Shown: positions 17,139 through 25,610, counted from the first letter of the stretch. The stretch: DNA of 46,417 nucleotides from Clostridiaceae bacterium (GCA_020832135.1 JAFIFG010000043.1:1-46417); one strand, 5' to 3'. Translations and numbers: made by a program. Notes: generated by a model from the letters alone, not told the origin.

Positions 17139-17466
17139 AAATGAGTCTAAGCAAATTTATGGTGCTCCTAAAATTACAGAAACCTTAAGATCAAAGGGTT
17201 ATGTTGTTACTGAAAAAACTGTAGGTAACTATATGAGAGAAGAAGACATCAAAGCAATATGGGTAAAACCTTTTGTTAGAACGACAATCGACCCTGATTT
17301 TGACCATAAGCTTAAGAATATTTTAAATAGACAGTTCAACCCCACTACCCCCAATACTGTTTGGGTTACTGACATAACCTACTGTTACACTCTTACAGGC
17401 TTTGTATATCTAACATCCGTAATGGATCTGCATTCATGCAAAATCATAGGGAGGAGGCCCTTTTGA
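17131..17466 (+). pseudogene. IS3-family transposase (orfB) fragment
   Basis: The frame containing 17233-17466 is open back to ~17116 and reads ESKQIYGAPKITETL, then NTVWVTDITYCYTLTGFVYL and VMDLHSCKIIG. These are the middle of IS3/IS150 OrfB, including the first catalytic Asp (TDITY). N- and C-terminal parts are missing; the C-terminus breaks at GRRPF. It forms the junction that truncates the PocR gene. A C-terminal fragment of a similar OrfB, beginning near the equivalent IIG position, lies at 41606-41860. Confidence 0.85.
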
Positions 17467-17484
17467 AATAGAAAGGGGCCTCCT
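17452..17484. repeat. GC-rich hairpin at the IS3 fragment boundary
   Basis: AGGAGGCCC (17452-17460) pairs with GGGCCTCCT (17476-17484). There is no long T-run on either side, so a terminator role is possible but weak; it coincides with the point where transposase similarity ends. Confidence 0.5.
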
Positions 17485-17647
17485 TAAGTTTATACTGATT
17501 TAATTATTCAACGTCTATTTTTTTATGTTCTAAAAGAATGGAGATAAAATAATAATTTGATAAGATGAAGAAAAAAGGATAGGGTGTGATGCTATGTTGA
17601 GACAATCTTGATGTGCATTTTATTATATCGTTTTTAATTTCAAATAT

Positions 17648-19003
17648 TTAGTTCTTAGCTAGCGGTGTTAGTGATTTCATTGTATTTTTGGTACTAGATA
17701 AATATAGGAATACAGCTACACTTAATGTTAATATTTCATTAATAAGGGGGGATACCCATATACCTAAAGTACCTAAAATATTAGGTAATATAATTAAAGC
17801 TACAGTAATAAATAGATAGCCCCTTAGCACAGAGATAGCAGCTGCGATTCTAGTGGATTTTAATGCAGTAAAATAGCCAGATAAAACAATACTTACACCA
17901 GTGAGCAAGAAACCAAAACTAAATATTCTTAGTCCAGATAGAGCAATTTCAAAGATTTCTACATTGGATGGAAGAATAAAAAAGGAAACCAATCGTTCAG
18001 TAAAGAACTGAGAAGATATAAAGAAGAATAGTCCCCAAAATATTGCTGTCTTTAAGGATAAATGCAATAGCTTTTGTATTTTTTCTATTTCGTTTCTTCC
18101 ATTGTAATAGCTTACCAAAGGCTGCATCGCTTGATTTACAGCTATCATGGTCATAATAACAAGGTTGTTAATATACATAATTACACTGAAGGCAGCAAGA
18201 CCATTGTCCCCAATATATCTCAAAATAACAAAATTGAAAATAAAAATCGTAAACCCAGCTGATAGTTCCGTTAAGGATTCAGGAAATCCTATAGTAAACA
18301 TTCTTTTTATATAGTTGAAATTTATAGAGGGTTTCACAAATTTCAAATTAGATTTTCCTATAATAAAATGTAATAAAAAAGAGACACAAGAGGTGAACTG
18401 GGAAGCTCCGGTGGCGATAGCTGCCCCCCGAACACCGTAGTCAAAATGTATTACTAAAATATAATCTAATATTATATTTATAAAAGCTGCTAAAGTTACA
18501 AATATAATGGAATAGATTGGAAAACCATCTGCCTTTACTAAAACTTCTAATGAATAAGCTACCATAAAGAAGGTACTACTAATAATAATAATCCTCAAAT
18601 AATCTTTCACATAAAGGAAGGTTTCTTCAGTGGCACCTAAAAACAATACAATTTCATCTAAAAAAATAATTGAAAATAAACTGAGGAGTAATCCCAGTAG
18701 GCTTAAAACAAGGACATTTAATGTAAAAATTTCATTACTTATTTTCTTTTTATTTTGACCAAGATAGAAGGTAATCAAAGTGGAAGCACCTACAGAAACT
18801 AATAATGATATAGCAAAAACAGTATTTATAAAAGGCATAGATAAATTAACTGCTGCTAAAGCTATGGGACCCACCCCTCTTCCTACAAATATTCCATCAA
18901 TCATCGTGTAGATAGAAAAAAACCACATAGCACTAACTGATGGAATTAAGTATTTTAGAAATTGTCTAGTTAGGCTGTTTTCTTTCCTACTACTTATTTG
19001 CAT
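17648..19003 (-). CDS. MATE-family multidrug efflux transporter
   Basis: 451 aa from ATG 19003 (AAAAGGAGAA upstream). About twelve hydrophobic segments in two halves fit the MATE fold; the N-terminus FLKYLIPSVSAMWFFSIYTMIDGIFVGRGVGP and AIATGASQF are typical (the first given here as a region spanning residues ~16-45). Such pumps export cationic drugs or metabolites using Na+ or H+. It is transcribed divergently from a MerR-family gene, and its promoter carries the MerR-type 19-base spacer with a dyad, so it is the likely regulated target. Confidence 0.88.
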   Translation of the reverse strand: MQISSRKENSLTRQFLKYLIPSVSAMWFFSIYTMIDGIFVGRGVGPIALAAVNLSMPFINTVFAISLLVSVGASTLITFYLGQNKKKISNEIFTLNVLVLSLLGLLLSLFSIIFLDEIVLFLGATEETFLYVKDYLRIIIISSTFFMVAYSLEVLVKADGFPIYSIIFVTLAAFINIILDYILVIHFDYGVRGAAIATGASQFTSCVSFLLHFIIGKSNLKFVKPSINFNYIKRMFTIGFPESLTELSAGFTIFIFNFVILRYIGDNGLAAFSVIMYINNLVIMTMIAVNQAMQPLVSYYNGRNEIEKIQKLLHLSLKTAIFWGLFFFISSQFFTERLVSFFILPSNVEIFEIALSGLRIFSFGFLLTGVSIVLSGYFTALKSTRIAAAISVLRGYLFITVALIILPNILGTLGIWVSPLINEILTLSVAVFLYLSSTKNTMKSLTPLAKN

Positions 19004-19045
19004 ATAAATTCTCCTTTTCTAAATTAATTTATTGACTTGCTTATT

Positions 19046-19076
19046 AGTTTAAACCTTAGTACAATACTAATGTCAA
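19046..19076 (-). promoter_or_regulatory. MerR-type promoter/operator of the MATE gene
   Basis: On the minus strand: -35 TTGACA (19071-19076), a 19-base spacer and -10 TAAACT (19046-19051). The spacer contains the perfect dyad TTAGTATTGTACTAA. Overlong 19-base spacers with a central dyad are the hallmark of promoters that MerR-family activators untwist. Confidence 0.8.
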
Positions 19077-19147
19077 GGAGGGTTTTTAAAAAATCTTCTA
19101 TATTCTCTAGATACTTAAAGCTTAGCACAATACTAATGTTGAGGAGG
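19049..19147. repeat. Direct repeat (66-base period) duplicating operator and ribosome site
   Basis: 19049-19081 and 19115-19147 are near copies 66 bases apart: both contain TTAG-(T/C)-ACAATACTAATGT and end in AGGAGG or GAGGAGG. The second copy carries the ribosome site used by the MerR gene. The second operator copy has a degraded minus-strand -35 (TCAACA), so only the first copy looks like a good MATE promoter. Confidence 0.8.
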
Positions 19148-19153
19148 AATATA

Positions 19154-19963
19154 GTGAAAAAAGAATATAGTATAGGCGAAATATGTAAAATTTATAATTG
19201 GGGAGCAGATTCATTACGATATTACGAAAAGAAAGGAATAATCGCCCCCAAAAGAAAAGAGAATGGCTATAGAGTATATACACTGGATGATATTTGGAGA
19301 TTAAATATTATAAAAGACTTAAGGAAATTAGGCTTTTCCATAAATCAGATCAAAGAATATATAGAGTGTAGAAGGATAGATACTACTATCGATCTCATGG
19401 ATAAGGAAATTGAACTTATAGAAAAAGAAATAATGCCACTGATAGCATTAAAAAAAAATCTAGAGAAAAAATTAAAAACATTGAAGGAATTTAGAAAGAT
19501 AGAAGATTTTGAAGAGGTGAAAATAAAAAAAATAAAGGAAAGAAAAATTATATTTACAGAAGATAGACTTCTAAAAGAAGAGGAGGTTGATTTAGCGTTT
19601 CGAGAGTTAGAGAGTAGAGACGATACCAAATTATTTTTATTTGCCAATAAAGATATGGGTGTATTCATTTCAGAAGAGGGGTTAGAAGAAGGGGATTACA
19701 CTTTGTATCAAAAGGCATTTTTTTTCGTAGAGGAGAATGAAGAAAACTATGATAAATTAATACCAGAAGGATATTTTGCCACTTTAATATATAGAGGTTC
19801 CTATAAAAAGAGTCAAAAGCTTTTTGAAAAGGTGATGGAGTTTATAGAGGAAAAAGAATATGTTGCAAAGAAGCCAGCTATAGAAATATATCGATTCGAT
19901 ATACATGGTACTGCCTTTGAAGAAGAATTTATTACAGAAATTCAAATTCCTCTTATAAAGTAG
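19154..19963 (+). CDS. MerR-family transcriptional regulator with effector-binding domain
   Basis: 269 aa from GTG 19154, chosen because GAGGAGG lies 6 bases upstream; a longer frame from 19037 runs through the operator repeat. The N-terminal winged helix reads YSIGEICKIYNWGADSLRYY, then GYRVYTLDDIWRLNIIKDLR. A dimerising helix covers ~75-120. Residues ~130-265 resemble a GyrI/BmrR-type effector-binding domain ending in IEIYRFDIHGTAFEEEFITE. It should bind the dyads between itself and the divergent MATE pump and sense a pump substrate, as BmrR does for Bmr. Confidence 0.85.
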   Translation: MKKEYSIGEICKIYNWGADSLRYYEKKGIIAPKRKENGYRVYTLDDIWRLNIIKDLRKLGFSINQIKEYIECRRIDTTIDLMDKEIELIEKEIMPLIALKKNLEKKLKTLKEFRKIEDFEEVKIKKIKERKIIFTEDRLLKEEEVDLAFRELESRDDTKLFLFANKDMGVFISEEGLEEGDYTLYQKAFFFVEENEENYDKLIPEGYFATLIYRGSYKKSQKLFEKVMEFIEEKEYVAKKPAIEIYRFDIHGTAFEEEFITEIQIPLIK

Positions 19964-20050
19964 ATTTTGTGGTAGAATAGAAGTATGAAAGAAATAGCAT
20001 AACTAGAAAATTATTCAATTAAACAACTTATTTTTGAGGAGTGATGTAAA

Positions 20051-20554
20051 GTGAAAGAAATATTTACTAGAAGAAGTATTAGAAAGTATAAGGATCAAGC
20101 GGTGAATCAGGAACAAATACAACAAATGTTAAGGGCGGCTATGTATGCACCTTCTGCTGGTAATGAGAAGCCATGGCATTTTGTTGTAATGAAGGATAGA
20201 GATAAATTAAATGCCATTACAGAGTTTCACCCCCATACACAAATGCTGAAGGAAGCACCATTAGCCATCATAGTATGTGCTGATATTAGTGATGTTAAAT
20301 ATGATGGTGCCTTTTGGGTTCAGGATATTGCTGCATGCATCCAAAATATACTTTTACAAGCAGAGGCATTAGGACTTGGAACCTGTTGGTGTGGTGTATA
20401 TCCTAAAGAACAACTTGTTGAGGGTGTAGCGAAGTTAACAAATTTACCGGAACATATTATCCCAGTAGCAGTGGTTGCTGTAGGGCATCCAGCAGAACAA
20501 AGAGAGGTAAGGGAAAGATATAATCCAAATAGAGTACATCATGAGATTTGGTAA
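20051..20554 (+). CDS. Nitroreductase-family FMN oxidoreductase
   Basis: 167 aa, GTG start at 20051 with GAGGAGTGATG upstream. The FMN-binding signature RRSIRKYKDQAV (7-18), AMYAPSAGNEKPWHFVV (~31-47) and the late GLGTCWCGVYP and VAVGHPAEQR mark the small nitroreductase family. Such enzymes reduce nitroaromatics, quinones or other small substrates with NAD(P)H; the physiological substrate cannot be read from sequence. It lies 34 bases before the bacteriohemerythrin gene and may share its transcript, hinting at an oxygen- or redox-related unit. Confidence 0.88.
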   Translation: MKEIFTRRSIRKYKDQAVNQEQIQQMLRAAMYAPSAGNEKPWHFVVMKDRDKLNAITEFHPHTQMLKEAPLAIIVCADISDVKYDGAFWVQDIAACIQNILLQAEALGLGTCWCGVYPKEQLVEGVAKLTNLPEHIIPVAVVAVGHPAEQREVRERYNPNRVHHEIW

Positions 20555-20587
20555 GAATATATTGCAGAAAAAGGAGGGATTAAAGTG

Positions 20588-21007
20588 ATGTGGAAGGAGA
20601 AATATAAGGTTGGAGTAAGATTGATTGATGAGCAGCACCAAGAGCTTTTTAATCGGGTATCGGATTTTGTTCAAACCATTCGTAGTGAAGAACATTGGGA
20701 GGATAAGCTAGATAAAGTAAAGGAAACCATGGCCTTTATGCAGGAATATGTGGTGGTGCACTTTGAAGAGGAGGAAATATATCAGGAGAAAATCAATTAT
20801 CCTGATATCCAAGAACACAAACAAGAGCATACCAAATTTAAAGAGGGAGTTAATCATTATGTAAAGATCTTTGAAGAGGAGGGCTTTACAGAAGAAAAGA
20901 TACAAGAATTTGGTGGGAGGCTTATGACTTGGTTGATTATGCATGTTGGCAAAATGGATCAAAAAATTGGAGCATACGTAGAAGGTAAAGGAGGGGAAAC
21001 ACAATGA
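20588..21007 (+). CDS. Bacteriohemerythrin (non-heme di-iron O2-binding protein)
   Basis: 139 aa from ATG 20588 (AAGGAGGG upstream; an in-frame GTG sits one codon earlier). The di-iron ligands of the hemerythrin four-helix bundle are present: H in DEQHQELF, HFEEEE, HKQEH and HVGKMDQ. The opening MWKEKYKVGVRLIDEQH is the usual bacterial form. In anaerobes these proteins bind oxygen for sensing, storage or detoxification. The stop overlaps the following CheX gene (ATGA), which suggests a link between oxygen binding and chemotaxis signalling. Confidence 0.93.
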   Translation: MWKEKYKVGVRLIDEQHQELFNRVSDFVQTIRSEEHWEDKLDKVKETMAFMQEYVVVHFEEEEIYQEKINYPDIQEHKQEHTKFKEGVNHYVKIFEEEGFTEEKIQEFGGRLMTWLIMHVGKMDQKIGAYVEGKGGETQ

Positions 21008-21468
21008 AGGCAGAATATGTAAACTCCTTTTATAAGGCAACCAACGATGTTTTTAAGTTGATGTTGGATTTAGAGACACATAAAGAGAACTTAGTTTTGG
21101 TGGAGGAGATGGTAAGTAGCAAGGATGCAAATGTTGTACTTGGAGTAACGGGGAATTTAAAAGGGTCTGTCCTTTTTAGCTTTCCAAGGAACATGGTGTT
21201 AGAAATGATTAAAATTATGTCTGGCATGGAAGTAGACAAGATTGATAGCTTTGCCTCCTCTGCTTTAGGTGAAGTAGCCAATATTATTGGAGGTAATGCC
21301 CTCACCGTACTATCCCAAAACAATTATGTCTGTGATATTGCACCACCTCAAATTTTTGTAGGGGAATATAAATCCTTTTCTATGGCTACAGAAAAAGCTT
21401 TGAAATTGTCTTTGAATACATCTATAGGAGCATTTGATATTATCATGTATTTGCAACCGTCTTCGTGA
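21004..21468 (+). CDS. cheX: CheX-family CheY-P phosphatase
   Basis: 154 aa; AAGGAGGGGAAAC precedes the ATG, which overlaps the upstream gene by 4 bases. The CheC/CheX/FliY phosphatase motif is recognisable as SSALGEVANIIGGNALTVLS (residues ~80-99), with the catalytic Glu and Asn, and the preceding VLGVTGNLKGSVLFSF strand typical of CheX. CheX dephosphorylates CheY-P to adapt the flagellar motor. Coupled translation with a hemerythrin suggests an aerotaxis module; this is inference from context. Confidence 0.85.
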   Translation: MKAEYVNSFYKATNDVFKLMLDLETHKENLVLVEEMVSSKDANVVLGVTGNLKGSVLFSFPRNMVLEMIKIMSGMEVDKIDSFASSALGEVANIIGGNALTVLSQNNYVCDIAPPQIFVGEYKSFSMATEKALKLSLNTSIGAFDIIMYLQPSS

Positions 21469-21561
21469 ACAGAAGGTGAAACTTCTTAACAGTGAAAGAA
21501 ATGAGATCTAAAAGTATAGTCCTTATTGACTATAAGAGTATTACACTAGTAGGGAGGAGAA

Positions 21562-23628
21562 ATGATGAAAACAGTTAAAAAGGGGATTGTTGGCATACTG
21601 GTATTTACTATGCTATTTATAGGCTATACATCAGCCTTCACCTATGCAGATGGTCCTAGTAGTTGGGCTGAGGATTGGATTTCAGAGGCTATAGAGCATC
21701 AATTGACTACAGAGAAGGTACTATCTAATTATCAACAACCTATTACTAGGGAAGAATTTGCCACATTGGCAGTAAATCTTTATCATGCCCTAGGGGGTGA
21801 AGCACCACAGCAGCAGGAGGAGGATAATCCCTTCCTTGATACCGAGGATCCTATTGTACTTCAAGCTTATCATCTAGGGATTATCAATGGACAATCCGCC
21901 ACCCATTTTGCACCAGAGGCTCCTATTACTAGACAGGAGCTAAGTGTGATGTTAGTGAGGACTAAGAAGGCATTAAATCCTGACTTTGAGGCAATGGCAT
22001 CTAGACCTATGTTTTTCCTTGATCGAGGCGAAATTGCACCATGGGCACTAGAGGAAATCCATTATCTGTTTGATGAAGGTATAATAGATGGAATGGAGGC
22101 ATTACGAATTCACCCTAGGAGTCTAGCAACTAGAGAACAAGGCATTGCTTTTGTGATGAGAAGCTTCAAAGTATTTGATACCATCTTAAGACAGGCAGAA
22201 GCACTTCGGGTGGGACAAGGAGGGGATGCTATTTCCTTAGATCCACACCAAACTATGGACACATTATCCTCAAGGGTGATGAAGCAGATTTATGAAACAC
22301 TTGTAATACAAAATGAGGAGATGGAGATAGAGGCAGGTCTTGCGGAAAGTTGGCGGTATATCGACGATTTAACCATTGAATTTAAGCTGAAAGAAGGAGT
22401 TCAGTTCCATAATGGGGAAGAACTGACGGCTAGGGATGTGGAATTTACTTTATTAAGGGCATTAGACTCTCCATTTATTGGACATATAGTTGGTATGATA
22501 GATCCAGATGGCATAACAGTGATGGATGATTATACCATTCGAGTAGCAACAGTAGAGCCAAATAAGGCTTTGTTGGCTCATTTAGCTCACACAGGCACTT
22601 CTATATTAAATGAAAAGGCTGTTGTGGAGGCTGGAGATGTCTACGGAGATAAGCCGGTGGGAACCGGTGCCTTTAAGTTTGATTTATGGAATAGAGGAGA
22701 TAGTATTGAATTAGTTAGATTTAATGATTATCACGGTGAGGCTGCTAGGATGGAAAGGATTGTTTTTAAGGCTGTACACTATGCTCCAATGAGACTTGAT
22801 GAACTTGAGAAGGGGCAGCTTCATATTGCTTATGATATTTTACCAAGGGACATACAGAGGTTTAAAGATCACGAGGAAATGATGCTACAAAGAAGCCCAG
22901 GATTAACATCTGCATATGTTGGCTTCAATGTACTACAGGAGCCATATAATGATGTTAGAGTACGTCAGGCTATTAACTATGCAGTGGATATGGATAGGAT
23001 TGTTGCTATCGTATATGAAGGGACAGGGACTCCCGCCAAAGGTCCCCTAAGTAATGTTGTTTGGGGAGCTAATGAAGATCTTGAGACCTATGACTATGAT
23101 GTTGAAAGGGCTCTAGCGCTCATGGAAGAAGCGGGATATGTTGATGGATTTGAAACAACTATATGGGTAAATGATAACCAACAAAGAATGGATATGGCTG
23201 TACTGCTTCAACAGCAATTAAAAGAGATTAACATTGATGTCGATATAATTGTTAAGGAGTGGGGAACCTACTTAGATGGCACTGCTTCTGGAGAGCATGA
23301 TATGTTTGTACTAGGTTGGGTAACCGCCACTGGAGATCCGGATTACGGACTGTATTCCCTATTCCACTCTACTACTTTTGGAGCTATGGGCAATAGAACC
23401 TTCTATGCTAATGATAGGGTGGATGAGTTATTAGATAAGAGTAGAAAAGAAGCTGATAGAGACATAAGAAGAGAGTACTATCTAGAGATACAGGAGATTA
23501 TTACAGAGGAAGCACCATGGATTTTCGCATGGATAAATGAGCACTTAACAGGTATACGTAATGATGTAGGTGGATTTAGACAGCATCCAACAGGGCACCA
23601 TCTGTTATCGGGAGTTCATCTAGAGTAA
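21562..23628 (+). CDS. SLH-anchored peptide/oligopeptide-type solute-binding protein
   Basis: 688 aa; GGGAGGAG precedes tandem ATGs. Residues 1-30 form a signal peptide (KKGIVGILVFTMLFIGYTSA) with no lipobox. Residues ~33-205 hold three S-layer homology repeats (SSWAEDWISEAIEHQL; TREEFATLAVNLYHAL; APWALEEIHYLFDEGI). Residues ~215-688 form an ABC solute-binding family 5 domain (DPHQTMDTLSSRVMKQIYET, ESWRYIDDLTIEFKLKEGVQ, RVRQAINYAVDMDRIV). Family members bind peptides, nickel or sugars. No permease or ATPase gene is adjacent, so it either feeds a transporter encoded elsewhere or acts as a scavenger fixed to the cell wall instead of to a lipid. Confidence 0.9.
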   Translation: MMKTVKKGIVGILVFTMLFIGYTSAFTYADGPSSWAEDWISEAIEHQLTTEKVLSNYQQPITREEFATLAVNLYHALGGEAPQQQEEDNPFLDTEDPIVLQAYHLGIINGQSATHFAPEAPITRQELSVMLVRTKKALNPDFEAMASRPMFFLDRGEIAPWALEEIHYLFDEGIIDGMEALRIHPRSLATREQGIAFVMRSFKVFDTILRQAEALRVGQGGDAISLDPHQTMDTLSSRVMKQIYETLVIQNEEMEIEAGLAESWRYIDDLTIEFKLKEGVQFHNGEELTARDVEFTLLRALDSPFIGHIVGMIDPDGITVMDDYTIRVATVEPNKALLAHLAHTGTSILNEKAVVEAGDVYGDKPVGTGAFKFDLWNRGDSIELVRFNDYHGEAARMERIVFKAVHYAPMRLDELEKGQLHIAYDILPRDIQRFKDHEEMMLQRSPGLTSAYVGFNVLQEPYNDVRVRQAINYAVDMDRIVAIVYEGTGTPAKGPLSNVVWGANEDLETYDYDVERALALMEEAGYVDGFETTIWVNDNQQRMDMAVLLQQQLKEINIDVDIIVKEWGTYLDGTASGEHDMFVLGWVTATGDPDYGLYSLFHSTTFGAMGNRTFYANDRVDELLDKSRKEADRDIRREYYLEIQEIITEEAPWIFAWINEHLTGIRNDVGGFRQHPTGHHLLSGVHLE

Positions 23629-23660
23629 TTTAGCTTAGAATCTAACTTGACACAGGAAAA

Positions 23661-23719
23661 AATAAAACCAAATCTATTCACCTTAACTAGGGCTTCAGGG
23701 TGATGGATTTGGTTTTATT
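23661..23719. terminator. Bidirectional terminator between convergent genes
   Basis: AATAAAACCAAATC (23661-23674) pairs with GATTTGGTTTTATT (23706-23719), with further pairing of CACC and GGGTG inside. T-runs occur on both strands, so it can serve both the solute-binding gene and the GNAT gene. Confidence 0.85.
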
Positions 23720-23739
23720 TTAAAATAATTATCAAATTT

Positions 23740-24243
23740 TTATACTTTATCGCCTAATTCAATCAAGTTCTGCCCCTCTACTCGATAAACCGTCCATTCA
23801 TCCATGGCGTTAGCACCCATTTCCTTATAAAATGCAATAGAGGAAGTATTCCAATCTAAACACCACCAGTCAAGTCGACCACAGTCTCTTTCCACTGCGA
23901 TTTTGCCTAAAAAAGCCAATAAGGTTTTGCCGAAACCCTTCCCCCTCATCTCCGGCTTTACAAACAAATCCTCAAGATAAAGGTTAGCCTTCCCTAAAAA
24001 TGTTGAGAAATTATGGAAAAATAAAGCAAATCCCACAGCTTCCCCATGATATTCTCCAAGGATTACTTCAGCTTGATTTTTCTCAAAGAGGGATACTCTA
24101 AGGATTTCTTCTGTGGCAGTAACCTCATGGAGCATCTTCTCATATTCAGCCAAATTCTTGATAAATTCTAAAATCAGCGGTATATCTTCTTCTGTGGCAA
24201 ATCTTATAGTGAAATCTTGTATGGACGTTTCAAATTGTTTCAT
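23740..24243 (-). CDS. GNAT-family N-acetyltransferase, diamine acetyltransferase-like
   Basis: 167 aa from ATG 24243 (GAGGTG upstream; a GTG three codons earlier is possible). Acetyl-CoA-binding motif A is clear: LYLEDLFVKPEMRGKGFGKTLL (region ~92-113), followed by GRLDWWCLDWNTSSIAFYKEMGA. The YLEDLFV...RGxGxG and WNxxSIxFY combination resembles spermidine/spermine or thialysine acetyltransferases (SSAT-like). The amine substrate is not decided by sequence. It stands alone with its own terminator. Confidence 0.85.
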   Translation of the reverse strand: MKQFETSIQDFTIRFATEEDIPLILEFIKNLAEYEKMLHEVTATEEILRVSLFEKNQAEVILGEYHGEAVGFALFFHNFSTFLGKANLYLEDLFVKPEMRGKGFGKTLLAFLGKIAVERDCGRLDWWCLDWNTSSIAFYKEMGANAMDEWTVYRVEGQNLIELGDKV

Positions 24244-24391
24244 TATAGACACCTCATTTTTTGATTTTCGTTACTCTTCTGAATTCTTATATCTCTATAT
24301 ATCATATCACTTTTTTCTAAGAACCTTCAACTACTTGTGGTAGAATAGGAGTGTATTTAAAAGGAATATTTTGACGGTAAGGGGTGGGGGA

Positions 24392-24604
24392 ATGTTTTTT
24401 CTTTTTTTAGCGACATTATGTAGTGCTGCCATTGCACTTATTTTCAAGTATACGGAGAGCATAAATACCAATCGATTGCTGATTACTAGTGCCAATTATT
24501 TCATAGCTTTTTCTACAAGTTTATTTTATTTTTGTTCCAAGGAAGGTTTTGAAACAATGGAAACAATGGGGACAGTCCCTTTTGTTTCAGGTTTTGGAGG
24601 ATGA
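24392..24604 (+). pseudogene. DMT/EamA-type permease, N-terminal fragment
   Basis: The ATG at 24392 follows GGGGTGGGGG. The first ~50 residues form two transmembrane helices (FLFLATLCSAAIALIFKY and NRLLITSANYFIAFSTSLFY) that look like the start of a DMT/EamA transporter, normally ~290 aa with ten helices. The frame then runs into METMGTVPFVSGFGG and stops. The nucleotide run around 24560-24585 (ATGGGGACAGTCCC) resembles an IS or REP end. The rest of the gene is gone. Confidence 0.65.
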
Positions 24605-24663
24605 GATTAAAGATTAGTACAAATGGATTTTCCACATAATGAATTATACTCAAGGGATATGAG

Positions 24664-24690
24664 GGCAGTCTTGCGGAAAAAGGATTAAAA
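24664..24690 (+). repeat. Relic of an IS1182-like element end
   Basis: GGCAGTCTTGCGGAAAAAGG then ATTAAAA resembles the left end of the intact element at 4745 (GGCAGACTTCGCAAAAATGG then ATTAATA), differing at a handful of positions. No transposase is attached, so this looks like a solo or decayed end. Confidence 0.45.
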
Positions 24691-24857
24691 CGGGTTAAAG
24701 GGTTTTTTATTATATCCTATCTATATCTATATAAGAAAGAGATAATCTGGTAGCTTGTATTACTTTGAATAAAAACAAAAATAATACAAAGTAATTAACC
24801 CTTCGCTAATATTTTAAAAATATATTAATAGAATAATTTATGTATAAGTGAAAATAT

Positions 24858-24912
24858 AAGCTTCTTCTGGTGAAAAATCACAAATGTTTTTAAATCAGAA
24901 AGAAGCTTTTTT
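24858..24912 (+). terminator. Terminator-like hairpin
   Basis: AAGCTTCTTCTG (24858-24869) pairs with CAGAAAGAAGCTT (24896-24908) with one bulged base, followed by TTTTT on the plus strand. No intact plus-strand gene precedes it, so it is probably left from a lost gene. Confidence 0.6.
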
Positions 24913-24935
24913 ATTGACATATTCTCCCAAAGAAA

Positions 24936-25368
24936 CTACCTAAAACTAGTATGGTCTGAACCTCCTACAATATCAATATTAATATCAACATTAATATCAA
25001 CATGTAATTTAGCCACCTCAATAACATTAGGGATATTTACTCTTGGATACTTCATTTTAAAAATATCCTCCAAATCGAAGATATCTATGGCTTTATCTTG
25101 GTATAAGTCAAACAATTCCTTCAATTTACTTTTTATATCTTCTATCGCTGTCTGTTGAATTTTTTTAAGTGTATCAGGGTTTAAAGTAATACTTTCTTGG
25201 GTTTCTGCAAAGGTAGTTCTTATGTCGATACTCTTTTCTAAAATAACTTCTGGAGGGTATAGCCTAGCTGGACATGAATAAAGGTTCCTTGCTCTTGTTT
25301 TCTTAGAATATTTTATTAAGCCTACAAACTGAGGTGTTATAGTAGGGTTTATTATGTAATTTATTCCT
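24936..25368 (-). pseudogene. GerAC-like spore germination protein, C-terminal fragment
   Basis: A minus-strand frame is open from ~25368 to the stop at 24936 but has no start near its 5' end. The last ~95 codons resemble the C-terminal region of Ger(x)C lipoproteins: an amphipathic helix (TLKKIQQTAIEDIKSKLKE), then DIFDLEDIFKMKYP where the family has DIFGFGEYIxRKxP, and a final alternating strand (LHVDINVDINIDIVGG). About two thirds of the normal ~370 aa, including signal peptide and lipobox, are missing. The upstream part (~25250-25368) is less clearly related. Family assignment is by pattern only. Confidence 0.5.
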
Positions 25369-25445
25369 TAAAATAGAAAATTTTACTACTAGATCCTTGT
25401 AATGGGGCATTGATTATATAGCTATATCTTTAAAATACCTTTTAG

Positions 25446-25478
25446 GCGGCCATTTACAACAAAGACCAATCGAAGTAA
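25446..25478 (+). repeat. Small-peptide module, copy E (3' remnant)
   Basis: The codons read AAIYNKDQSK-stop, matching the C-terminus of copy C (AAINNKDQTK-stop) at 32117-32206. Everything upstream of this point is unrelated, and no downstream terminator is kept, so only the tail of the module survives. Confidence 0.6.
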
Positions 25479-25610
25479 TGATTAAAGTAGTATAGACGAT
25501 GTTGTTAAATCTTTATATGCTAAGGGTTTGAGGGATGGAATCCCTGCTCGCCTTCAGGAGGTGTTCAGACATTTTTGATATCTTACAAGGAAATCTAGGA
25601 TTTTTGTCAC

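Noticed and set aside
25485-25578. Codons reading SIDDVVKSLYAKGLRDGI, reminiscent of an IS256 transposase
   Set aside because: Too short and only loosely similar to assign.
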